The notes under the pieces: model-generated
What the model was told of the DNA's origin: nothing
The model's database searches: none
Seen by the model: the letters and a program-made list of their open reading frames with translations, nothing else
Shown here: positions 26,216 to 35,532 of the stretch, in pieces
How the letters are laid out: every line of letters begins with the position of its first letter
Position numbering within the stretch: the first letter of the stretch is position 1
Translations under genes and position numbers: made by a program
From: Thermomicrobiales bacterium
Lineage (GTDB): Bacteria; Chloroflexota; Chloroflexia; Thermomicrobiales; UBA6265
Reading direction: 5' to 3'
DNA: 64,000 nt
Assembly: GCA_023957015.1 (NCBI GenBank)
Contig: JAMLHR010000008.1
Span: forward strand, 1-64,000

Positions 26216-27401
26216 ACTCATCAGATAGATTGCTGAAGGCTTCCTCGATGACCTGATTGAAGGCATCGGGAAGACGCGGTGCAATGGCACGCGCTGCCTC
26301 ATGGACCTGGGTCAGGACGACGCCGATATCCTCAACCGGACCCGGTATAACACCGAGCATTTCGTCGAACTGACGACGATACCAGCCGCCAATCGCCCGG
26401 CGGACGCTGTTGATCGAGGGAGCGTCGACGCCACGGAGTGCAGATTCGGCCTCGATTCGCTCGCGCAACTCTGCGCTCCGCATCGGCAGCGCCATAGCGC
26501 CGTTAACGGCCTCTCGTTGGCGCTTGACGTACTCCGCCCGTGCATCCCAGGTCATAACGACCTGCCAGGAGTTCTGCGACGATCTGGCGATCTCTATGAC
26601 CTGTGACTCGAGTTCCGAATCGTCGGCGCTGACCACTTCGTATCTCCCCACTAACGGTGTGATCGTCTCGATCCAGGCTCCATAACACGCCCGCACAAGA
26701 CGGAAGTAGTACATGGCCAGCAGCATGTTGGTACGAATCTCCTGGCGGAATCCATCTAGGGTCGCCAAGGTACCTAGCAATCGGGCGCCTTTCATCGGCT
26801 TCAGGAAGGAAACAGGTGAAGTCGTGAGCAACGTGACGCTGCTTCCCGGAACCCGGGAGGCAAGGCGACCACGTCGCAGTTGGAGCACATAGTGCGTCAA
26901 CGCTACATCAGGCGAGAGGAAGTAGCCATCACGAACCGCTGCCTCGATATCGAGTTGCCCGAGATGGTCCGTGATTGCCGGTCCGACCTCCAACAATGCT
27001 CGAAGCACCTCCGCTGAGACCTGCGGAGACTTGGCGGTATCGATCGAGAACTTGGCATCCATGCTCAAAAGCACATTCTCGCCGGCGATCATGCCACGCA
27101 CCAGGAAATCCGGATTCTGAAGTCCGCGTTTGGAAGCGACCCGCGCGATACCCGGTTTGGCATCGAGCCGATGAACCGCTGAGACAAGCATCCGTTGGCT
27201 ATCGGGGAGCGTGAGCACCGATTCCGGCCAGGTTTCGATGGCGTCCGTGCAAACATCGGACCAGCGATCACCGATCATGTTGCTGGCAAGGCCGCGATCC
27301 GAGAGTCGGGTTACATCGCGGTCATAGTAGGACTCAAGCAATCGACCCTGGGGAAACGCCTCACTGGTGAACCACAACTCATCGAACCGGGATTGTGGCA
27401 C
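26214..27401 (-). CDS. Hypothetical protein with PD-(D/E)xK-like motif
   Basis: 395 residues, unknown family. The segment NPDFLVRGMIAGEN followed by LLSMDAKFSID has the spacing of a PD...(D/E)xK nuclease core (PD at 117-118, DAK about 17 residues later), with a glutamate-containing helix upstream. The C-terminal half is helical and basic (WDARAEYVKRQREAVNG). Start GTG 27401 has GAGGAG upstream and overlaps the preceding membrane-protein gene by 23 bases. The nuclease idea rests on one motif only. Confidence 0.6.
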   Translation of the reverse strand: MPQSRFDELWFTSEAFPQGRLLESYYDRDVTRLSDRGLASNMIGDRWSDVCTDAIETWPESVLTLPDSQRMLVSAVHRLDAKPGIARVASKRGLQNPDFLVRGMIAGENVLLSMDAKFSIDTAKSPQVSAEVLRALLEVGPAITDHLGQLDIEAAVRDGYFLSPDVALTHYVLQLRRGRLASRVPGSSVTLLTTSPVSFLKPMKGARLLGTLATLDGFRQEIRTNMLLAMYYFRLVRACYGAWIETITPLVGRYEVVSADDSELESQVIEIARSSQNSWQVVMTWDARAEYVKRQREAVNGAMALPMRSAELRERIEAESALRGVDAPSINSVRRAIGGWYRRQFDEMLGVIPGPVEDIGVVLTQVHEAARAIAPRLPDAFNQVIEEAFSNLSDE

Positions 27402-29445
27402 CTGGAGACTCCTCGTTGGAGGTGGGACGTATGCGCCGACCAGCGAATGCGAACACTAGTGTACCAGTGAGTCCCGCCACACTCGCAGCGCGAGATGTCC
27501 AGTCCAAACCGGTGACGGCGTAAGTCAGCGACAGGGAAACCGTTCCATCGGGTACTGGAATGCGCATGTAGCCATCTTCGGTCCGTTCAATAGGTAAACG
27601 TTCGCCATTAACCTCGGCCTGCCAGCGGGGGAACCAGTTTTGGCGGATGACAATATCGCCACTCCCCTCGTCCCAGGTAGCCTGGATGTCTTGGTTGGTC
27701 ACGGAAACCGAAGCCGGTGCGGTATCGCCACGACTGACGACGTAGCCGGGATCAATCACCGCATAGACATCCCAACTGCCAAAGCTACCCACGTATCGCA
27801 ACAGATCGCTCTCCGCAGCAGCCTGGCGGGGCGGTGTTCCGCTCGGCACCCACATATCGCTGACCATCACCACACCGATACCGTGGCGATGGAAATACTC
27901 GGTGGTGAAGGCATCTGATGGATTGGGGATGAAGTAGCCATCGGTGGGATCGTATGGCCCCGTCTGATCTCCATGCCAGTACCACATCCAGTCGTCATAC
28001 TGATACGTGCCGTACTCGATGCCAGGTGCCCACAATTGCTCGTGCCACCACGTCTGCTGGTTACCGATGATAAAAACGGTGGATCCATCGGGTCGGGCAT
28101 CATTAGCAGCGCGTACCGCATCCTCCAGATCGGCGAAGCGTTGATCTCCAACCGTCTCGACCTCGTACATCGCGATCTCGTTCGCCGGTATCTCACGATC
28201 CAGTGAGATCGCTGTGCGTATACCACCAATGCTCACCGTCAGTACCAGGGCAGCAATGATGAGTTCACGCCACACATACGGCAGCCGCTGGGTGAGTTGC
28301 TGCACCACATAAACAACCCCGATGGCTACCAGCACGATCATGAGTTGTCGCTGAAATGGCATGAGGCGCGGGGCTTCCAATTGCTCCACCAACGGTGGCG
28401 GATTGCTCGTCGTGGCAACCCACATCGTGAACAAGGTGTAGATACCAACCGTCAGCGCAGTCGCCTGGGAAATGCGAAGTCGACGACCCCGGAACAGGAG
28501 AAGCAATGCCAATCCACTCCCAATCGCGATCAGGAGCACACGCTCCGTCAGAGCCAATACAAGCGCGTCCCAATAGGTCTCCAGCGGCTCATAGAACTGA
28601 TAGTGGAGAAAGAAATACTGATCGCTGTATCGCATCAGCGAGGTGACAACCGGGGCAGCAATCAGGAATGCAAGTCCACCGACAACACCTATGGAGACGG
28701 CAGCATCACGCAGTCGGACGCGGAGCGGAGTCTCGGTCTCGACCAGCAGATACCACACGCCTATTGCGATGGTGGCGATGACGATTCCGAAGAGCGAGCG
28801 AGGATTGCTCACCGTCGCACAGGCGATGGCAATGACAGCACCAACTCCACTCCAGTGGTATCGGTACAACACGTACCGTCCCAGCAGAACCGTCGCGAGG
28901 ACACCGAAGGTCGCACCGGTGACGTTCGTGACCAGGCCCCAACCAACCAGCTCCTCATACCCTCCGCTCAGCCAGTAACCCGGTATGGCGATGTGAATGG
29001 ATGTGGCCAGGAAGGCCGCCGATGGGTGAATCCTGTCTCCCCGCACCAAAAGCCAGTACGCCAGCGCCGGAAGAACAAAGATAAGCCCCACCACCAGTTT
29101 GTGAACGGCGAGGATCGAGAACTGGCCGAAGAGTAGCGACCATACACCCACATCCAGCCAGGCAACACCGAGCGGGTAAAACTCAACGGGATATCCACCC
29201 TGGTGGCTCCCCATCCAGCGCACCAACTCGCCATGCTTTAGGGCATCCAGAACGGCCGCAGCGCGGGCGGCATGGAAAGGATGATCAACCGTCGCGTAGG
29301 CATTGGGTATGACTTGACCGGAATCGAGCGTGATGGTGAGATCGAAACCGCCGATTTTTCTCAGCGCATAGGCACATAAGGCCACGAGCGCGATACCCCA
29401 ACCGAAGGTAAGGTAGCGCTCGGCCTTTGGCTCAAACGGTTTCAT
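27379..29445 (-). CDS. Large polytopic membrane protein (glycosyltransferase-C-like)
   Basis: 688 residues with about 12-13 membrane helices in the first 450 residues and a large extracytoplasmic C-terminal domain ending with one more helix. An acidic pair after helix 1 region (TLDSGQVIPNAYATVDHPFHAARAAAVL) and the overall plan resemble membrane glycosyltransferases that use lipid-linked sugars, but I see no decisive motif. It overlaps its upstream neighbour by 14 bases and its downstream neighbour by 23, forming a three-gene operon. Confidence 0.65.
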   Translation of the reverse strand: MKPFEPKAERYLTFGWGIALVALCAYALRKIGGFDLTITLDSGQVIPNAYATVDHPFHAARAAAVLDALKHGELVRWMGSHQGGYPVEFYPLGVAWLDVGVWSLLFGQFSILAVHKLVVGLIFVLPALAYWLLVRGDRIHPSAAFLATSIHIAIPGYWLSGGYEELVGWGLVTNVTGATFGVLATVLLGRYVLYRYHWSGVGAVIAIACATVSNPRSLFGIVIATIAIGVWYLLVETETPLRVRLRDAAVSIGVVGGLAFLIAAPVVTSLMRYSDQYFFLHYQFYEPLETYWDALVLALTERVLLIAIGSGLALLLLFRGRRLRISQATALTVGIYTLFTMWVATTSNPPPLVEQLEAPRLMPFQRQLMIVLVAIGVVYVVQQLTQRLPYVWRELIIAALVLTVSIGGIRTAISLDREIPANEIAMYEVETVGDQRFADLEDAVRAANDARPDGSTVFIIGNQQTWWHEQLWAPGIEYGTYQYDDWMWYWHGDQTGPYDPTDGYFIPNPSDAFTTEYFHRHGIGVVMVSDMWVPSGTPPRQAAAESDLLRYVGSFGSWDVYAVIDPGYVVSRGDTAPASVSVTNQDIQATWDEGSGDIVIRQNWFPRWQAEVNGERLPIERTEDGYMRIPVPDGTVSLSLTYAVTGLDWTSRAASVAGLTGTLVFAFAGRRIRPTSNEESPGATIPVR

Positions 29446-29794
29446 CGGTCAGATGAGCGGCGTGAATGGCTTCCCAGGATTCATTATGAGGATCGTCGTC
29501 TGGTGTGCCCAGAATCAACCAGAGTCCCGCAATCGTGCCCACAACGACAAATGAGATCGACAACCAGAAGAGCATGGAGATGAGACCAGCAGCAGGTAGT
29601 TCGGGCAGGTTTCGGCCGAAGTAGGTCCACATCCCTGCGATACGACGATCCAGTAGATTGAGTTGACCCTCAATCCAGACGCGCGCCTGTATCTCGCCGA
29701 ATCCCACCCATAGCAGGAATCCTGCGGACAACACGGTGAACAGCACCAGCCTTGCCGGATGAACCTGTGCCTGCTTTTGTTCGTGCTGTTCCAT
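29432..29794 (-). CDS. Small membrane protein, 120 aa
   Basis: Two membrane helices (LVLFTVLSAGFLLWVGF and LISMLFWLSISFVVVGTIAGLWLIL) separated by an amphipathic region. The start is uncertain (ATG 29794, weak ribosome site, or TTG 29830). It is the first gene of the operon with the 688-residue membrane protein and may be its partner subunit. Unknown family. Confidence 0.6.
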   Translation of the reverse strand: MEQHEQKQAQVHPARLVLFTVLSAGFLLWVGFGEIQARVWIEGQLNLLDRRIAGMWTYFGRNLPELPAAGLISMLFWLSISFVVVGTIAGLWLILGTPDDDPHNESWEAIHAAHLTDETV

Positions 29795-29851
29795 GCTGTT
29801 CAGCGTCCAATGGATCCTGCCCAGGATCAACCCGGGAGGAACGACGTTCCT

Positions 29852-31327
29852 CTAACCAACCTGCGCGGGAGATACCTTCTTCATCTCATGGTACTCCTGG
29901 TCCGCGTTGACGTCTTCCAGGTCGTAGTGCGCACCGAGGATATTCTTCGCAGCGAGCATACCGGTCTCGATACTGTGATCGGTGTTGTTGTAGCGGAAGG
30001 AGCCGCCGCGACCAATGTACTGGAGATTCTCGATGGACTTGATGTAATCCTTCATCTTGCCCAGAGGTTCCTCGTATCCCATGCCATAGACCGGATAGGC
30101 CTTGGTGGCTCGCAGGGTGAAACCGCCGATAACCTCATCAGGAGTGACGAAGTGCAGATCCTCGACCAGGTGCTTGATCGTCTGGTTCACCAGTTGCTCA
30201 TCGGTCATGTTCCAGATGTGATCACCCTTGGTGCAGAAGTACTCGACAACCAGCGACGTGTACTCGTCGCTTGGTACCATCGCCGGACTCCAGTTCTTGG
30301 GTTCATGGAAGCGACCGAAGAGGATGTTCTTGTCGTGGACGTACAGCCAGGTGTCGGTGGTCACCTGCTTCTTCTTGAACATCATGTTGACAGTGATGAT
30401 ATCCCGGAAGTCGAGCGAGTTTGCTGCTTCCAGAACATCTTGCGGTGCTGGAGGGTCGGTGATCTTGCAGAGCACCGTCATCGGGATGGAGGAGATGAAG
30501 TTCTCCGCCTCCAACAGCTGCTCGCCCTGTTCCGTCTGCACCAGGATTCCCTTGACGCGGTTTCCGTCCAACACAATCTTGCGGACCGGATGCTTCAGCA
30601 ATACCTGGTTACCAGACGCCTCAACAGCGTCAGCCATACGTTCGCTAAAGCGACCGAAGCCATCACGCGGATACATAAACTCATCGATCAGGCTGACGAC
30701 CTCACCCTTGGATGGAATGATCGCGTCCTTCACGGCGGTCCAGAGACTCATATCCTTGGTGCGTTGCTTCACCCAGTCTCCACTGAGCTGATCGCACGGG
30801 CGCCCCCACAGCTTTTCCGAGTAGTTCTTAAAGAAGAGCCCATAGAGCGTGTTGCCGTACTGGTCCCGGTAGCGATCCTCCATGGTCAGTAACTCCTCGT
30901 CGCTGAAGCGACGGCGGAGCATGCTGACACCGTAATCGACAACGGCACGGGCACTAACGACTGGGTTAAGCGAGGTGAGAGCGCTCTTGAACTTCAGCGG
31001 GTAATCGATGAATTTCCCATCGAAGTAGATACGGCTGATGCGGTTAACCCACAGGAGCTCGTCATCAACGACCTCCTTGAAAAGGTCGTTGAGCTCATCA
31101 TTCTTGGTAAACCAGCGGTGACCACCGATATCGAACTTGAATTCACCGAACTCGGTTTCCCGCCTGATTGTGCGCGCGAGACCACCGACAAATGGGGCGG
31201 ATTCCACCACGGTAACCGGTGCTCCGGCTTTGCTAAGGACGTAGGCGGAGCAAAGTCCCGCGGGACCGGCTCCCATAACGATTGTGTTGCCAGGTGTATT
31301 GCTCATGGATGCTGAAGCATCAGCCAT
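29852..31327 (-). CDS. FAD-dependent oxidoreductase, UDP-galactopyranose mutase-like
   Basis: 491 residues. The N-terminal dinucleotide motif MGAGPAGLCSAYVLSKAGAPVTVVE is followed by GGLARTI and FDIGGHRWFTKNDELNDLF, then YFDGKFIDYPLKFKSAL, features shared by the UDP-galactopyranose-mutase/protoporphyrinogen-oxidase-like group found in polysaccharide clusters. It probably isomerises or oxidises a nucleotide sugar or polyprenyl-linked intermediate. GAGGGAATACCGGAAC precedes ATG 31327. The GtrA gene upstream suggests an envelope-glycan role. Confidence 0.75.
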   Translation of the reverse strand: MADASASMSNTPGNTIVMGAGPAGLCSAYVLSKAGAPVTVVESAPFVGGLARTIRRETEFGEFKFDIGGHRWFTKNDELNDLFKEVVDDELLWVNRISRIYFDGKFIDYPLKFKSALTSLNPVVSARAVVDYGVSMLRRRFSDEELLTMEDRYRDQYGNTLYGLFFKNYSEKLWGRPCDQLSGDWVKQRTKDMSLWTAVKDAIIPSKGEVVSLIDEFMYPRDGFGRFSERMADAVEASGNQVLLKHPVRKIVLDGNRVKGILVQTEQGEQLLEAENFISSIPMTVLCKITDPPAPQDVLEAANSLDFRDIITVNMMFKKKQVTTDTWLYVHDKNILFGRFHEPKNWSPAMVPSDEYTSLVVEYFCTKGDHIWNMTDEQLVNQTIKHLVEDLHFVTPDEVIGGFTLRATKAYPVYGMGYEEPLGKMKDYIKSIENLQYIGRGGSFRYNNTDHSIETGMLAAKNILGAHYDLEDVNADQEYHEMKKVSPAQVG

Positions 31328-31485
31328 GTTCCGGTATTCCCTCTCATCATGCGTGTACCAAGTACCGATCCGACGCAAACCACGTAGGCACTCGCTCACG
31401 CATCTCGGAGTATCTCCGACAAAGACATCGTGGTAGTTATACCATTATCGGTGCCACGGCTTACCTCTGGCTTACCGATCCTGGT

Positions 31486-31911
31486 TTACTTTCTCCAGGT
31501 AATGGCGTTATTGAGACCGAAGTTCCATATCGCCGCCAGACCCGCACCGACGATATTGGCGAGCAGATAATGCACTCCCCATTGGTCATGAAGCATAGTG
31601 AGGACGCCCCAGTTAATGAGGAGACCACCGAGGTTGATAGGGATGTAGGACTGCGCCCTGCGTAGCCAGTTCGGGCCACCACGGTCGTGCCAGGTCCAGA
31701 TCTCATTGAGGTAGAAGGTAACAGCCATCGAGATGAGAATCGCGACGGGAGAGGCGGAGCGCACAGGCACCTGAAACTGCTCATGCAGCAGCCACAGGAA
31801 GCCCTGATTCGTGGCAAAACCGATCGCACCGACAACCAGGAACTTCTGGAATCGCTGCGTGAACGCCCACAGTCGCGCAAAGGATTCGGGCATATTCTCT
31901 GTGGAGATCAT
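31486..31911 (-). CDS. GtrA-family membrane protein
   Basis: 141 residues with four membrane helices. The first (FLVVGAIGFATNQGFLWLL) and the SYIPINLGGLLINWGVLTML and NIVGAGLAAIWNFGLNNAITWR segments match the GtrA/DPMS family, which flips or binds polyprenyl-phosphate sugars. GAGGGAACA precedes the ATG. It is upstream of the mutase-like gene on the same strand. Confidence 0.88.
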   Translation of the reverse strand: MISTENMPESFARLWAFTQRFQKFLVVGAIGFATNQGFLWLLHEQFQVPVRSASPVAILISMAVTFYLNEIWTWHDRGGPNWLRRAQSYIPINLGGLLINWGVLTMLHDQWGVHYLLANIVGAGLAAIWNFGLNNAITWRK

Positions 31912-31977
31912 TGTTCCCTCAAGCGCGGATCACGCGGGTCAATCGAAGCAGCAATGGGCCGTCTTGAGTCTCACGGT

Positions 31978-32014
31978 AATGCCGGATGCCATTCACATGA
32001 TAGCATCCGGCATT
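31978..32014 (-). terminator. Terminator after the S41 peptidase gene
   Basis: AATGCCGGATGC / GCATCCGGCATT, 12 perfect pairs with a 13-base loop, immediately past the stop of the S41 peptidase gene and upstream of gtrA. Confidence 0.65.
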
Positions 32015-32025
32015 CACTCAGATTC

Positions 32026-33294
32026 CTAGGAATGCAGCGTGACGAAAGCTTGATGAAGCTGTGGATCTTCCAGTACGTCGAAGGCCGCCTGATCCAACTT
32101 CTCACCTTCTATCAACAACAATGCCGGGAACCTGGGATAGTCAAGTGGATTGGCCGAGAGAGCGACTTCATGATCCGGAACAACGCCGACGTGGTAGATA
32201 TCGTTGCCCTGACCGGTGAGGAAGAGCTGGATTCCAAGAAGTGCCATCGATCCGTCGCTCATTTCGAACGGCAGAAGCACGGTACCAGTGCCAGCGGTGG
32301 TGATGCCGACTACTTCGGCCCTTCCTGTCTCCTGCAAGGCTGAGGCGGTGATCTCCGAAGCAGAAGCGGATCTGCTGTCCACCAGAACCACTAGCGGGCC
32401 ATCGAGGTATGCGCCGTTCTTCACCGCCGTGGTGGTCGTCTCGATATTGCCGGCAGCATCTAGCTCCTGCAACATCGGTGTACCGGGTGGCAGGAACTGA
32501 CCGATAATCACTCGCGCCTCGTTGACGTAGCCGCCTCCATTGCCACGAAGATCAAGAATGACGCCCGTCATTCCCTGCTCCTTGCCCCACTCAAGCCCTG
32601 CCACTAACCGCTTTGACGAACCAGACGAGAATCGCGATAGATGCAGCCACAACGTACCGTCTGGCAACATGGCATATTCGACAGGATCTTCGTCGAGACG
32701 GGCACGGTTCACGGTGATCTCGTAGGGTTCTGTTTCACCTTGATGAATCAGAGTGAGCGTGACCGGTGTACCCTCCTCGCCTCGAATCATGTCGAGTGTC
32801 TCCTGGACATCGACATTCGGATCGCGGAGATCGATGCCATCCACCATGATGAGCGTATCGCCGGGAAGAACACCCGCCTCCATTGCCGGGGAGTTCTTAA
32901 GCGGGTAGTTGATGACAGGCAGGCCATCAACCATGTTGTAGTTAATGCCCACACCGACAAAGGATCCGTCGAGTCCCTGGGTAACACGCAGAGCTTCGGA
33001 TGGCGTCAGGAAAACGCTGTGATTGGTGTCTCCAAGTGTGTCCACCATTCCGGACGCGGCGCCCCACACCAGTTGCTCATCGGTGAACTCGTCCTGGAGC
33101 ACGTAGTTCTCGCGGATGGCGTCATAGGTCTCACCGATGACACTGTAGTTACTGGCATTGGAAAATCGATCGGATGCCTCGCCGACTTCGACAAGCACAC
33201 GATCCATACCGGCACCAACAAAGAGTGTGCCCACAATGGCCACACCATATCCTAGCTTCTTGAGCGACCGCCCAAACGGCAACACATTACTCAT
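32026..33294 (-). CDS. S41-family C-terminal processing peptidase with altered catalytic lysine
   Basis: 422 residues: N-terminal membrane anchor (LGYGVAIVGTLFVGAGM), helical domain (YDAIRENYVLQDEFTDEQLVWGAASGMVDTLGD), PDZ domain (VGINYN...SPAMEAGVLPGDTLIMVDG) and S41 core (ILDLRGNGGGYVNEARVI, VVLVDSRSASASEITASAL). The nucleophile serine is S311 with E314 at +3. At +25, where CtpA-type enzymes have the base lysine, there is T336 (AGTGTVL). It may use another base or be a non-hydrolytic PDZ protein. GGAGG precedes ATG 33294. Confidence 0.85.
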   Translation of the reverse strand: MSNVLPFGRSLKKLGYGVAIVGTLFVGAGMDRVLVEVGEASDRFSNASNYSVIGETYDAIRENYVLQDEFTDEQLVWGAASGMVDTLGDTNHSVFLTPSEALRVTQGLDGSFVGVGINYNMVDGLPVINYPLKNSPAMEAGVLPGDTLIMVDGIDLRDPNVDVQETLDMIRGEEGTPVTLTLIHQGETEPYEITVNRARLDEDPVEYAMLPDGTLWLHLSRFSSGSSKRLVAGLEWGKEQGMTGVILDLRGNGGGYVNEARVIIGQFLPPGTPMLQELDAAGNIETTTTAVKNGAYLDGPLVVLVDSRSASASEITASALQETGRAEVVGITTAGTGTVLLPFEMSDGSMALLGIQLFLTGQGNDIYHVGVVPDHEVALSANPLDYPRFPALLLIEGEKLDQAAFDVLEDPQLHQAFVTLHS

Positions 33295-33382
33295 ACAACC
33301 TCCGAACGGACCGTGGGTATTCCAACCCACGGACGTCAATCGACAAAATGATATACGTAACGCCCCGACCGGAGGTTCCCGT

Positions 33383-34309
33383 TTAGTTGTAGACCGATGT
33401 CAGCCAGTTGGCATAGGTGGGATTCTCGCCCCGGAATATGCCCAGCAGCATGGTCTCCAGCTTGCGCGTTATCTCGCCCATCTGGCCAGTCCCAATGGCA
33501 TAGTGATCGACCTCGACGATCGAGGTGATCTCGGCCGCGGTGCCGGAGAGGAAGACCTCATCCGCCAGATAGAGTTCCGTGCGGTCAACGGTTCTCTCCA
33601 CCACATCCATACCAAGATCGCGCGCAAGCGTAATCACCGCATTCCGAGTGATGCTCTCCAGAATGCCGCTGGAGACATCCGGTGTAATCAATGTGTTGTT
33701 TCTGATCATCATCAGGCAGGCACCTGGAGCTTCCGAGACTTTACCCTGTGGGCTCAGCATGAGTGCGCAATCATAGCCATCCAGCTTGGCCTCGTAATTG
33801 GCCAACTGACCATTGCGATAGTTGGAGATGTTCTTGATGCGCGGTGGCATCACATTATCGGAAATCCTGGTCCAGGAACTGATGCGCGCACGCTGCGTGA
33901 ATCCCGTGCACAGGTGTGTCGCGCTCGGGTTTGTACGCATATACATCGCGGCAACGAGCGAAGTCGGATCATTGCGTTTTGCCATATCTCCACCGGAATG
34001 CACCAACGGGAAGATGTACGTGTCCTGGTGGATATCGTTAGCACGGAGAAGATCGATAGTGAATCCAACAAGCTCATCGACGCTATAGGAGATCGGCAGG
34101 CGTACCATTCGCGAAGAGTCGCGCAGACGTTGCATATGCTCTGGGAGACGAAAGACATTGAGTCCCTGACCGTCTGCGGTACTATAGGCGCGAATTCCCT
34201 CGAAGACGGCACCAACGGCACCCCAGGCGAGATCGGTGAGATGGATGGTGGCATCCTCCCACTTCACGAGCTCACCGTTTCGCCACAGATAGTCAGGATG
34301 CGCAGCCAT
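33383..34309 (-). CDS. ilvE: Branched-chain amino acid aminotransferase
   Basis: 308-residue class IV PLP aminotransferase performing the last step of Ile, Leu and Val synthesis. Visible are AVFEGIRAYS near the N-terminus, the PLP lysine region MPPRIKNISNYRNGQLANYEA, GKVSEAPGACLMMIRN and LSGTAAEITSIVEVDHY. GGAGTACAAAC precedes ATG. No other ilv or leu gene is adjacent. Confidence 0.93.
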   Translation of the reverse strand: MAAHPDYLWRNGELVKWEDATIHLTDLAWGAVGAVFEGIRAYSTADGQGLNVFRLPEHMQRLRDSSRMVRLPISYSVDELVGFTIDLLRANDIHQDTYIFPLVHSGGDMAKRNDPTSLVAAMYMRTNPSATHLCTGFTQRARISSWTRISDNVMPPRIKNISNYRNGQLANYEAKLDGYDCALMLSPQGKVSEAPGACLMMIRNNTLITPDVSSGILESITRNAVITLARDLGMDVVERTVDRTELYLADEVFLSGTAAEITSIVEVDHYAIGTGQMGEITRKLETMLLGIFRGENPTYANWLTSVYN

Positions 34310-34388
34310 GTTTGTACTCCAGGGTCATAGGTAACCATCACCAGTCTGCGTCATGGTACAACCGCTTCGGATACCCGTATAGGGCAAA

Positions 34389-34426
34389 ATGGCGGTGGGG
34401 CTGATGCACACCAGCCCCACCGCCAT
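34389..34426 (-). terminator. Terminator of the ROK kinase gene
   Basis: ATGGCGGTGGGGCTG / CAGCCCCACCGCCAT, 15 perfect pairs with an 8-base loop, followed on the minus strand by TTTT. It is 12 bases past the ROK kinase stop. Confidence 0.85.
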
Positions 34427-34437
34427 CATCCCGGCAC

Positions 34438-35394
34438 CTAATCAAATGTCATAAATGCGAGTGCGCCAGCACCATAGAGTCCGGTATCGCCACCAAGCGA
34501 GGAATAGACAACCGGGACATCCCTGCGCATATCCACGAACGAGTACTGCGGGATCATCTTACGCGCCGGTCCCATGAGTGCCTCGCCGAGCGTGGCGACT
34601 CCACCACCGATCACGATCATCTCGGGATCGAACATATTGATAAACGAACCGATCGAAGCACCAAGCGCGCGGCCAGCGCGCTCGAGGATCGCGATCGAGG
34701 CCTGGTGTCCTTCGGCGGCGGCCGTGGCGACAACGCCGGCGTGAATATGACCATCCGTCGCCAGTTCCCGCAGTCGATCACCATCGGCGGTCGTCGCGAC
34801 CTTCATCGCTTCCGCCTGGATAGCCCAGCCCGAGGCGTACGCTTCCAAACAACCAATACTGCCGCAGGTACAACGCGGACCGTCGATGGAAACAAGCGTA
34901 TGCCCGATCTCGGCACCAAGTCCATTCTTGCCGTCTATAAGTACGCCTTCGGTGACGACACCACCACCGATACCGGTACCCAGCGCCAAATAGACCAGGT
35001 TCTTGCAGCCACGAGCGCTGCCGAACCGGAGTTCGCCGAGCGCGGCGCAATTGCCATCGTTCGCGAGGGCGACCTTACGACCCGTCAGTTGCTCAAGCTT
35101 GGAAACAACAGGAACATCACGCCAGCCGGGAAGGTTCGGTGTGTAATGCACCACACCTGTGCGCGGATTCAGAGGACCGGGCGATGCTATTCCAACCGGG
35201 ATATCGGCGCCGATACCGGCTTCCGCAGCTACGGCTGCAATCAGATCGGCAATGCGATCAATGACGGCATCCGGTCCCTGCTCGGAAAGCGTCTTCGTGC
35301 GCGACGCGTGGCCAATACTCCCATTGGCATCCAGCACTGCTACCCGGATATTGGTTCCACCAAGATCGACGCCAAGAACGTGCGGGAGTGCCAT
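34438..35394 (-). CDS. ROK-family glucokinase
   Basis: 318 residues. The phosphate-binding DLGGTNIRVAVLDANG, the NDGNCAALGE substrate loop, ALGTGIGGGVV and the zinc motif CTCGSIGCLEAYAS place it among ROK sugar kinases, most like glucokinases. It has no N-terminal helix-turn-helix, so it is an enzyme rather than a repressor. GAAAGG precedes the ATG. It phosphorylates glucose or a related sugar at the start of glycolysis. Confidence 0.9.
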   Translation of the reverse strand: MALPHVLGVDLGGTNIRVAVLDANGSIGHASRTKTLSEQGPDAVIDRIADLIAAVAAEAGIGADIPVGIASPGPLNPRTGVVHYTPNLPGWRDVPVVSKLEQLTGRKVALANDGNCAALGELRFGSARGCKNLVYLALGTGIGGGVVTEGVLIDGKNGLGAEIGHTLVSIDGPRCTCGSIGCLEAYASGWAIQAEAMKVATTADGDRLRELATDGHIHAGVVATAAAEGHQASIAILERAGRALGASIGSFINMFDPEMIVIGGGVATLGEALMGPARKMIPQYSFVDMRRDVPVVYSSLGGDTGLYGAGALAFMTFD

Positions 35395-35478
35395 GAGTGA
35401 CCTTTCAGGAGTTGGATATGCGGTTACGTCAGATCATCGTGCACAGAACACGATGATCAGTTGAAGTGTACAGCCAAA

Positions 35479-35510
35479 CCGCCCGGTTTCCTGTGGGGAA
35501 AACCGGGCGG
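35479..35510 (-). terminator. Terminator of topA
   Basis: CCGCCCGGTTT / AAACCGGGCGG, 11 perfect pairs and a 10-base loop, with TTTGG next on the minus strand, 23 bases past the topA stop. Confidence 0.75.
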
Positions 35511-35532
35511 CTTCATGATCCTGAGAGTGAGG

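Noticed and set aside
28297-29136. 279-codon plus-strand frame opposite the large membrane protein
   Set aside because: Charged low-complexity antisense translation of membrane-helix codons; no start signal.
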